DNA from: Petrolisthes cinctipes
Lineage: Eukaryota > Arthropoda > Malacostraca > Decapoda > Porcellanidae
Assembly: GCA_033782935.1 (NCBI GenBank)
Contig: JAWQEG010000626.1
Coordinates: 186,001 to 250,000, forward strand
Direction of reading: 5' to 3'
Length of the DNA: 64,000 nt
Within the stretch, counting starts at the first letter, position 1, and each line of letters begins with the position of its first letter. The notes beneath the pieces were generated by a model. That model searched no databases. It saw nothing but the letters and a program-made list of their open reading frames with translations, and was not told where the DNA came from. Below are positions 24,301 through 34,000 of this stretch, in pieces. Position numbers and translations under genes: made by a program.

Positions 24301-27300
24301 AAATTCGATATTTTTGGGTCCCAGAAGCGATCTGTACATGCCTACTCCGTGTTAGAGTATTTTCAAAATACAGGCCAAAAACATGCTCAAAATCGATATT
24401 TTGGGTGCCCAAAGTCGATATGTGCATGCATCTTCAGTACCCGTTTACATTCCAAATTGAGGTTCAAAACACCCGAAAATTCAATATTTTTGGGTCCCAG
24501 AAGCGATCTGTACATGCTCACTCTGTGCTAGAATATTTTACAAAATATAGGCCTAAAACATGCTGAAAATAGTTTTTTTTTTTTGTGAAGAAAGTCGACA
24601 TGTGCATGCATCTTCTGTACCCGTTTATATCACAAATTCATTCTCAAAACACCAGAAAATTCGATATTTTTGGGTCTTAGAAGCGCTCTGTACATGCTTA
24701 CCCAGTGCTAGATTAAATTCAAAATATAGGGCCAAAACATATTAAAAATCGATATTTTAGGTGCCCAAAGTCGAAATGTTCATGCATTTTCAGTACCCGT
24801 TTATATCCCAAATTAAGTCTCAAAACACCTGAAAATTCGATATTTTTGGATCCCAGAAGCAATCTCCACATGCATAGTCAGTGCTAGAATATTTTCAAAA
24901 TACAGGCCCAAAACATGCTAAAAATCGATATTATAGGTGATTAAAGTCGATATCTGCATGCATCTTCTGTTCCCGTTTATATCCCAAATTCAGGCTAAAA
25001 ACACCTGAAAATTAGATTTTTTGGGGTCCCAGAAGCGATCTGTACATGCCTACTCAGTGTTAGAATATTTTCAAAATACAGGCCCAAAATAAGCTGAAAA
25101 TCGCAATTTTTGGTGCCCAAAATCGATATGTGCATGAATCATCAGCACTCGCTTGTATCACAAATTAAGGTTTAAAACACCTTAAAATTCGATACTTTTT
25201 GTTCCCAGAAGGGATCTGTAAATGCCTACTCAATGTTAAAAGATTTTCAAAATACAGACCCAAAACAAGCTGATAACCGATATTTTATGTGCCCAAAATC
25301 CATATGTGCATTCATCTTCTGTACCCGTTTATATCCCAAATTCAGGCTCAAAACGCCCGAAAATTCGATATTTTTGGGTCTCAGAAGCAATCTGAACATG
25401 CTTACACAATGCTAGAATACATTCAAAATATAGGGCCAAAACATCCTGAAAATCGATACTTCAGGTGACCAAAGTCGATATGTTCATATATCTTCAGTAC
25501 CGGTTTCTATCTCAAATTCAGGCTCAAAACACCCGAAAATTCTATATTTTTGGGTCCCAGAAGCGATCTGTACATGCCTACGCAGTGCTAGAATATTTTT
25601 AATATACAGGCCCAAAACATACTAAAAATCGATATTTTAAGTGTCTAAAGTCGATATGTGCATGCATCTTCTGTACCCGTTTATATCTCAAATTCAGGCT
25701 CAAAACACCCGATAAATCGGTATTTTTGGGTCCTAGAAGAGATCTGTACTTGCCTACACCTAGTTAGAATTTTTTCAAGATACAGACCCAAAACATGCTC
25801 AAAATCGATATTTTAGGTGCCCAAAAGTCGATATGTGCATGCATCTTCAGTACCTGTCTATATCTCAAATTCAGGCTCAAAACACCCGAAAATTCGATAT
25901 TTTTGGGTCCCAGAAGCGATCTGTACATGCCTACTCCGTGTTAGAGTATTTTCAAAATACAGGCCCAAAACATGCTGAAAATCGATATTTTAGGTGCATA
26001 AAGTCAGTATGTGCATGCATTTTCTGTACCCGTTTATATCTCAAATTCAGGCTCAAAACACCCGAAAACTCGATATTTTGGGGTCCCAGAAGCGATCTGT
26101 ACATACTTACTCAGTGCTAGAATATTTTCAAAATATAGGACCAAAACATGCTAAAAATCGATATTTTAGGTGCCCAAAGTCGATATTTCAAATTTATCCC
26201 CAAAACACCCAAAAACTCGATATTTTGGGGTCCCTTAAGCGATCTGTACATGCCTACTCAGTGCTAGAATATTTTATAATTATAGGCCCAAAATATGCTA
26301 AAAATCGATATTTTAGGTGCCCAAAGTCGATCTCTCAAATTCAGTCCCAAAACACCCGTTAATTCGATATTTTTTTGTCCCAGAAGCGATCTGTACATGC
26401 CTACTCCGTGTTAGAGTATTTTTAATATACAGGCCCAAAACATGCTGAAAATCGATATTTTAGGTGCCCAAAGTCAGTATGTGCATGCATTTTCTGTACC
26501 CGTTTATATCTCAAATTCATGCTCAAAACACCCGAAAACTCGATATTTTGTGGTCCCAGAAGCGATCTGTACATGCCTAATCAGTGCTAGAATGTTTTCA
26601 AAATATAGGCTCAAAACATGCTAAAAATCGATATTTTAAGTGTCCAAAGTCGATATGTGCATGCATCTTCTGTACCCGTTTATATCTCAAATTCAGGCTT
26701 AAAACACCCGAAAATACGATATTTTGGGGTCCCAGAAGTGATCTGTACATATCTACTTTGTGCTAGAATATTTTCAAAATATAGGCTCAAAACATGATAA
26801 AAATCGATATTTTAAGTATCCATAGTCGATATGTGCATACATCTTCTGTACCCGTTTATATTTCAAATTCAGGCTCCAAACACCCGAAAATTCGATATTT
26901 TGGGGTCCCAGAAGCGATCTGTACATGCCTACTCAGATACAGGCCCAAAACATGCTGAAAATCGATATTTTAGGTGCTCAAAGTCAATATGTGTATGCAT
27001 CTTCTGCACCCGTTTATATCTCAAAATCAACCACAAAACACCCGAAAATTCGATATTTTTCGGTCCCAGAAGCGATCTGTACATGCCTACTCAGTGCTAG
27101 AATGTTTTCAAGATACAGACCCAAAACATGCTTAAAATCGATATTTTAGGTGCCCAAAAGTCGATATGTGTATGCATCTTCAGTACCTGTTTATATCTCA
27201 AATTCAGGCTCAAAACACCCGAAAATTCGATGTTTTGGGGTCCCAGAAGCGATTTGTACATGCCTACTCAGTGCTAGAATGTTTTCAAAATATAGCCCCA

Positions 27301-28444
27301 AAACATGCTAAAAATCGATATTTTTGGTGCCCAAAGTCGATATCTCAAATTCAGGCCCAAAACACCCGAAAATTCGATATTTTTTGGTCCCAGAAGCGAT
27401 CTGTACATGCCTACTCAGATACAGGCTCAAAACATGCTAAAAATCGATATTTGAAGTGTCCAAAGTCGATATGTGCATGCATCTTCTGCACCCGTTTATA
27501 TCCTAAATTCAGGCTTAAAACACCCGAAAATTCGATATTTTTGGGTCCCAGAAGCGATCTGTACATGCCTCCTCCGTGTTAGAGTATTTTCCAAATATTG
27601 GCTCAAAACATGCTAAAAATCGATATTTTAGGTGCCCAAAGTCGATATTTCAAATTTATCCCCAAAACACCCGAAAACTCGATATTTTGGGGTCCCTCAA
27701 GCGATCTGTACATGCCTACTTCAGTGCTAGAATATTTTCAAATTATAGGTCCAAAATATGCTAAAAATCGATGTTTTAGGTGCCCAAAGTCGATCTCTCA
27801 AATTCAGGCCCAAAACACCCGAAAATTCGATATTTTTTTGTCCCAGAAGCGATCTGTACATGCCTACTCCGTGTTAGAGTATTTTTAATATACAGGCCCA
27901 AAACATGCTGAAAATCGATATTTTAGGTGCCCAAAGTCAGTATGTGCATGCATTTTCTGTACCCGTTTATATCTCAAATTCAGGCTCAAAACACCCGAAA
28001 ACTCGATATTTTGGGGTCCCAGAAGCGATCTGTACATGCTTACTCAGTGCTAGAATATTTTCAAAATATAGGCCCAAAACATGCTAAAAATCGATATTTT
28101 AGGTGCCCAAAGTCGATATTTCAAATTTATCCCCAAAACACCCGAAAACTCGATATTTTGGGGTCCCTCAAGCGATCTGTACATGCCTACTCAGTGCTAG
28201 AATATTTTCAAATTATAGGCCTAAAATATGCTAAAAATCGATATTTTATGTGCCCAAAGTCGATATCTCAAATTCAGGCCAAAAACACCCGAAAATTCGA
28301 TATTTTTGGGTCCCAGAAGCGAACTTTACATGCCTACTCCGTGTTAGAGTATTTTCAAAATACAGGCCCAAAACATACTGCATGCATGCATCTTCTGTAC
28401 CCGTTTATATCTCAAATTCAGGCTCAAAACACCCGAAAATTCGA
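21361..28444 (+). repeat. Mosaic satellite with dispersed block copies
   Basis: Several blocks recur at non-HOR distances. About 21995-22528 matches 25047-25580 at an offset of 3052 (shared GCAATTTTTGGTGCCC and ACCGGTTTCTATC). About 23220-24215 matches 26623-27618 at an offset of 3403. About 23759-24905 matches the start of the window. Copies differ by more substitutions than those in the flanking HOR domains. The last monomer before the LINE (about 28371-28400) has a deletion that leaves GCATGCATGCATC. No gene is seen. Confidence 0.75.
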
Positions 28445-29153
28445 CTTAGAGAAAATAAACGTGTTGGTGGGTTAGCCTTATTTGCTCGGGACAAATACCA
28501 CCCCCTACACCTGATTGTGGATATCCCAGAAGGAATTGAGGTCCTTTGGGTCAAGTTAACACCTCCCTGTCACCCGAGACTCACGGCCTCCATTATCTAC
28601 TGCCTAATTTACCATCCACCACGTGCACCATCTCAGGCAGTGCTGATGGAACATATTATTAACACATGTGACATCCTCAAAATTAGGTATCCATCAGCAA
28701 AATTCGTAATATGTGGCGACTTCAATTAAATTAACACTGAAGAACTTGAAAATGCATTATCCCTCTGCCAAGTTGTTGATTTCCCAACCCACAACCAGAG
28801 TGTCCTAGATGACATTGTCACCGACCTGTCAAATCAGTACCTCCCACCACAACCTTTGCCACCAGTGGGGAAGAGTACCCACCTCTCCATCCTGTGGACT
28901 CCCATCCCCACCACCACCCATCACCAGCCTCCCATCATCAGGAAGTACAGACCTACACCTGACTCATTGATAAGGGGATTTGGACAGTGGCTGGTACATT
29001 ACCCGTGGGTTGAGGTATTTACTGTCAGTGAAGTTGACATCAAATGGGAGAACTATTCTACCACCATCACTCAAGCATACTATCACTTCTTCCCAGAAAA
29101 GTCGACGACAGTTCACCCATCGGATATGCCATGGATTACCACCAGAATAAAAA
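28445..29153 (+). pseudogene. LINE ORF2, endonuclease part (truncated, disrupted)
   Basis: The frame is open from the satellite junction and reads GGLALFARD, then an endonuclease-like stretch ending in GDFN, the conserved motif around an active-site Asp/Asn of AP-type (exonuclease/endonuclease/phosphatase fold) LINE endonucleases. A TAA stop at 28727-28729 follows GDFN directly; the same frame then continues with LDDIVTDLS and GKSTHLSI, matching the late endonuclease motifs. The usual SDH triad appears as STH, so the catalytic Asp is missing. The frame is lost at a six-A run (29149-29154): reading one A fewer leads straight into the RT frame. Truncation, stop, frameshift and lost Asp together mean this endonuclease is dead. 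Confidence 0.85.
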
Positions 29154-30926
29154 AGACTCATTAAACAACGTAACAAAGCCTTCTACACCGACAAGGCAAG
29201 ATATAACAGTCTTCGCAACAAAGTCATTAGGGAAATCAGGAAAGCCAAACTGAAACACTACCCCACAAAAATACAACATCTCAAGGAATCCAACATCAGT
29301 CAGTGGTACAGCAAAATTAAGGATGTGTGTGGGATGCGTAAACACCCACCCTCCCTCCCTTGTACTAACGGACATACCAGTGAGGATACAGCAGGCCGCC
29401 TCAATGCCCACTTTGCGGCCATATGTCAAAGCTTACCCGAGTTTGACCCATCCCAACTACCTGCCTACCTCCCCTCCCCTCAGCCACCCAGAGTCCAAGA
29501 GTATCAGGTCGCCAAGAAACTTTCAGAATTTAAACTTAAACGCTCCACCACTCCCATTGACCTTCCTATTAAATTGTATAAAGAGTTTGCTGTTGAGCTT
29601 GCCATCCCCCTTTGCTCTATTATCAACGCATCCATAAGTCAGTTTAAAGTACCCACAGATTGGAAGACAGCTTATGTCACACCAATCCCTAAAGTCAATA
29701 ATCCCCAATCTTTTGACCAGTTGAGACCCATTGTTATCACTCCCCTCCCCAGTCTTTTGTGTGAAAGTTTTGTTTTTGATTGGGCCTCAGCTAGTATTAA
29801 AAAATTCATTGATAACCAACAGTTTGGCAATATAAAGTCATCCTCCACCACACATTGCCTTATTAGCCTACTTGACTTTGTATATAAGAACTTAGAGCAA
29901 AGGAAGACCTCAGTAATACTAACTTTCCTTGACTTTAAAAAGGCATTTGACCTAGTGGACCACAATGTAATAATAAATAAGGCACTTGGTATTGGGATGG
30001 AGCCAGGCTTGGTGGCGTGGTTGGCAGATTTCCTCAGTGATCGACAGCAGGTGGTAAGATATCAAGGTGCAGTGTCTCTCCCACAAACACTGAAATGTGG
30101 TGTGCCTCAAGGGACCAGGATGGGACCTCTGTGCTTCCTAATCCTCATTAATGATGCCCTGACCGACACACACCGGTGGAAGTATGTGGATGACTCCACT
30201 GTGGGAGTTGTAGTGGACAACACTGCACCTGACTACCACCTACTACAACAACAACTTGACAACCTACAAGCTTGGACTGAAGCCAACAACGTCAGTATCA
30301 ACCACAACAAGACAGTGGTGATGCATCTGCACACATCCACCACACCTGTACCACCACCGACAGTCACACTGGGGGGACACCCACTCCAGGTTGTGGAAAC
30401 AACCAAAATCCTGGGAATTATGCTGGACAGCAAGATGGACTGGAAGCATCATATTACCACCACTACCCAGTCCGCCTCTTACCGTCTGTACATGCTGAGA
30501 AGGCTAAAGTCCCTAGGTACACCACAGTGTGAGCTGAGGAGTATATATCATATGTTTATACTCTCCAAGCTCACCTATGCCTCCCCAAGCTGGTTTCCAT
30601 CCATTAACATCACACAGAAGAAACAGCTTGAACGTGTACAGAAAAGGGCTTGTCGTATAATACTGGGGGCAGACTATACTACCTACAGTGAGGCCTTTAT
30701 CACCCTTGGCATGGTCTCCCTAGACACAGTACACCACAACATTCTGCGTCGATTTAGCATAGAACTGTTAAGCAACCCGAGACATCGAGATATGCTTCCC
30801 CCTTCCCTTCCACCACCACGACAATCGACGAGGCATACAAATATCTTAACACCGATAAGGGCACGCACTGACCGCTATAACAACAGTCCCATACCATCTA
30901 TGGTCAGAATTATTAACAACAAATAA
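29154..30926 (+). pseudogene. LINE ORF2, reverse transcriptase part
   Basis: An uninterrupted frame of about 590 codons; its first ATG is at 29325 and from there gives 533 residues, but the true frame starts upstream, so that ATG is not a real start. Counting from 29325: fingers motif with IPKV and LRPI (119-135), motif A FLDFKKAFD (201-209, catalytic Asp 203), motif B GVPQGTRMGP (259-268), motif C YVDD (287-290, both Asp present), thumb motif LGIMLDSKMDWKHHI (363-377), and a C-terminal region ending SPIPSMVRIINNK before TAA at 30924-30926. It would copy LINE RNA at a nicked target. The catalytic core looks intact, but the protein cannot be made as a normal ORF2 because the upstream half is broken. 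No RNase H domain follows. It is a relic of one insertion, not a host gene. Confidence 0.92.
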
Positions 30927-31031
30927 TACTATGTCTAAAATTCATTTCACCATCATAACATCTTTCATTGTTGTATATATAAAACCATCCCCATCAATCA
31001 TCAACCATATATATAATGTATTGTATATTTT

Positions 31032-31045
31032 CAGCCTTATGGCTG
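31032..31045 (+). other. 3'-UTR hairpin of the LINE
   Basis: CAGCC (31032-31036), loop TTAT, and GGCTG (31041-31045) form a 5-bp perfect stem 17 bases upstream of the TTA tail. In some stringent LINEs a stem-loop at this place is the RT recognition element; that role here is inferred from position only. Confidence 0.5.
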
Positions 31046-31052
31046 CAACCTC

Positions 31053-31058
31053 AATAAA
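31053..31058 (+). promoter_or_regulatory. AATAAA polyadenylation-like signal of the LINE
   Basis: A canonical AATAAA lies four bases before the (TTA)n tail at the end of the element. It may have served for 3'-end formation or be chance in an AT-rich tail. Confidence 0.4.
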
Positions 31059-31062
31059 CCGC

Positions 31063-31080
31063 TTATTATTATTATTATTA
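31063..31080 (+). repeat. (TTA)6 tail of the LINE
   Basis: Six perfect TTA repeats end the element and run into TTTTGGGGTCCC of the satellite. The last TA can equally be assigned to the satellite (CGATATTTTGGGG), so the 3' border is uncertain by 2-3 bases. A simple-repeat tail in place of poly(A) is known in several LINE groups. Confidence 0.85.
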
Positions 31081-34000
31081 TTTTGGGGTCCCAGAAGCGA
31101 TCTGTACATGCCTACACAGTGCTAGAATATTTTCAAAATATAGGCCCAAAAACATTCTAAAAATCGATATTTTAGGTGCCCAAAGTATATATCTCAAATT
31201 CAGGCCCAAAACACCCGAAAATTCTATATTTTGGGGTCTCAGAAGCGATCTGTACATGCCTACTCCGTGTTAGAGTATTTTCAATATACAGGCCCAAAAC
31301 ATACTGAAAATCGATCTTTTAGGTGCCCAAAAGTCGATATGCGCATGCATCCTCTGTACCCGTTTATATCTCAAATTCAGGCTCCAAACACCCGAAAATT
31401 CGATATTTTGGGGTCCCAGAAGCGATCTGTACATGCCTACTCAGATACAACCCAAAACATGCTGAAAATCGATATTTTAGGTGCCCAAAGTCAATATGTG
31501 TATGCATACTCTGTACCCGTTTATATCTCAAATTCAGGTTCAAAACTCCCGAAAATTCGATATTTTGGGGTCGCAGAAGCGATCTGTACATGCCTACTCT
31601 GATACAGGCCCAAAACATGCTGAAAATCGATATTTTAGGTGCCAAAGTCAATATGTATATGCATCTTCTGCACCCGTTTATATCCCAAATTCAACCTCAA
31701 AACACCCGAACATTCGATATTTTGGGGTCCCAGAAGCTATCTATACATGCCTACTCAGTGCTAGAATGTTTTCAAAATATCGGCTCAAAACATGCTAAAA
31801 ATCGATATTTTAAGTGTCCAAAGTCGATATGTGCATGCATATTCTGTACCCGTTTATATCTCAAATTCAGGCTCAAAAACACCCGAAAAATCGTTTTTTT
31901 GGGGTCCCAGAAGTGATCTATACATGCCTACTTAGTGCTAGAATATTCTCAAAATATAGGCCCAAAACATGCTAAAAATCGATATTTTAGGTGCACAAAG
32001 TCGATATCTCAAATTCAGGCCCAAAACTCACGAAATTTCGATATTTTGGGGTCCCAGAAGCGATCTGTACATGCCTACACCGTGATAAAGTATTTTCAAA
32101 ATACAGGCCGAAAGCATTCTGAAAATCGATATTTTAGGTGACCAAAGTCAATATGTGTATGCATCTTCTGCACCCGTTTATAGCCCAAATTCAACCTCAA
32201 AACACCCAAAAATTCGATATTTTTGGGTCCCAGAAGGGATCTGTACATGCCTACTCAGTGCTAGAATGTTTTCAAAATATAGGCTCAAAACATGCTGAAA
32301 ATCGATATTTTAAGTGTCCAAAAGTAGATATGTGCATGCATCTTCTATACCCGTTTATATCTCAAATTCAGGCTGAAAACACCCGAAAATTCGATATTTT
32401 GGGGTCCCAGAAGTGATCTGTACATGCCTACTAAGTGCTAGAATATTTTCAAAATATAGGCCCAAAACATACTGAAAATCAATCTTTTAAGTGCCCAAAA
32501 GTCGATATGTGCATGCATCTTCTGTACCCGTTTATATCTCAAATTCAGGCTCCAAACACCCGAAAATTCAATATTTTGGGGTCCCAGAAGCGATCTGTAC
32601 ATGCCTACTCAGTCCTAGAATGTTTTCAAAATATAGGCCCAAAACATGCTAAAAATCGATATTTTAAGTGTCCAAAGTCAATATGTGCATGCATCTTCTG
32701 TACCCGTTTATATCTCAAATTCAGGCTCAAAACACCCGAAAAGTCGATATTTTGGGGTCCTATAAGTGATCTGTACATGCCTACTCATTGCTAGAATATT
32801 TTCAAAAAATTTAGGCCCAAAACATGCTAAAAATCGATATTTTAGGTGCCCAAAGTCGATATTTCAAATTCAGGCCCAAAACACCCGAAAATTCGATATT
32901 TTGGGGTTCCAGAAGCGAACTGTACATGCGTACTCCATGTTAGAGTATTTTCAAAATACAGGCCCAAAACATACTGAAAATCAATCTTTTAGGTGCCAAA
33001 AAGTCGATATGTGCATGCATCTTCTGTACCCGTTTATATCTCAAATTCAGGCTCAAAACACCCGAAAATTCGGTATTTTTGGGTAATAGAAGCGATCTGT
33101 ACATGCTTACTCCTAGTTAGAATGTTTTCAAGATACAGAGCCAAAACATGCTCAAAATCGATATTTTAGGTGCCCAAAAGTCGATATGTGTATGCATCTT
33201 CAGTACCTGTTTATATTTCAAATTCAGGCTCAAAACATCCGAAAATTCGATATTTTTGTGCCCAAGAAGCGATCTGTACATGCCTACTCCGTGTTAGAGT
33301 ATTTTCAAACTACAGGCCCAAAACATGCTGAATATCGATATTTTAGGTGCCCAAAGTCAATATGTTCATGCATTTTCTGTACCCGTTTATATTTCAAATT
33401 CAGGCTCAAAACTAACGAAAATTCGATATTTTGGGGTCCCAGAAGCGATCTGTACATGCCTACTCCGTGCTAGAATATTTTCAAAATATAGGCCCAAAAC
33501 ATGCTAAAAATCGATATTTTAGGTGCCTAAAGTTGATATCTCAAATTAAGTCCCAAAACACCCGAAAATTCGATATTTTGGGGTCCCAGAAGCGATCTGT
33601 ACATGCCTACACCGTGTTAGAGTATTTTCAAAATACAGGCCCAAAACATACTGAAAATCGATCTTTTAGGTGCCCAAAAGTCGATATGTGCATGCATCTT
33701 CTGTACCCGTTTATATCTCAAATTTAGGCTCCAAACACCCGAAAATTCGATACTTTGGGGTCCCAGAAGCGATCTGTACATGCCTACTTCGTGTTAGAGT
33801 ATTTTCAAAATACAGGCCCAAAACATGCTAAAAATCGATATTTTAGGTGCCCAAAGTCTATATCTCAAATTAAGGCCCAAAACACCTAAAAATTCGATAT
33901 TTTGGGGTCCCAGACGCGATCTGTACATGCCTACTTCGTGTTAGAGTATTTTCAAAATACAGGCCCAAAACATACTGAAAATCGATCTTTTAGGTGCCCA

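Larger units (their letters stand above)
1..28444 (+). repeat. Satellite array, left part (176-bp monomer family)
   Basis: The whole stretch is head-to-tail copies of one monomer. Every copy contains the landmarks AAAACACCCGAAAATTCGAT, GAAGCGATCTGTACATGCC and AAAATCGATATTTT in the same order and orientation. I saw no inverted monomer and no unique DNA between monomers. Three length classes recur: about 176 bp (long), 158 bp (medium) and 147-148 bp (short). No gene, tRNA, rRNA or promoter is recognisable. Short plus-strand open frames occur throughout because the repeat has few stop codons; they shift frame from monomer to monomer (176 is not a multiple of 3) and are not considered coding. Confidence 0.97.
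30927..31062 (+). other. LINE 3' UTR
   Basis: About 136 bases between the RT stop and the TTA tail, with no open frame of note. It contains a small hairpin and an AATAAA signal, described separately. The 3' region of a LINE RNA is what its own RT recognises for priming. Confidence 0.75.
28445..31078 (+). mobile_element. 5'-truncated non-LTR (LINE) retrotransposon
   Basis: A 2.6-kb block with composition and codon content unlike the satellite interrupts one monomer. It contains, in order, the C-terminal part of an AP-type endonuclease, a linker, a full reverse-transcriptase domain with C-terminal region, a short 3' UTR with AATAAA, and a (TTA)6 tail. There is no ORF1 and the endonuclease lacks its N-terminal part, the usual result of incomplete target-primed reverse transcription. 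The satellite reads ...AAAATTCGA before it and TATTTTGGGGTCCC after it, which joined is the normal monomer, so no satellite base is clearly lost or duplicated. No LTR, integrase or RNase H is seen. I cannot name the clade from sequence alone; a CR1/Jockey-like group element with EN and RT is the safest description. Confidence 0.93.

Noticed and set aside
29136..30868. Minus-strand open frames of 60-97 codons inside the LINE
   Set aside because: They lie opposite the RT frame and have no recognisable features; they are shadows of the coding strand.
29325..30926. ATG at 29325 as the start of a real 533-residue host protein
   Set aside because: The frame is open and LINE-like upstream of this ATG to about 29154, and before that continues in the endonuclease frame across a one-base shift. 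It is the inside of a retrotransposon ORF2.
31079..31084. TATTTT as a target-site duplication of the LINE
   Set aside because: No copy of it lies at the 5' border (the sequence there is AAAATTCGA followed by CTTAGAG). The bases are simply the continuation of the interrupted monomer.
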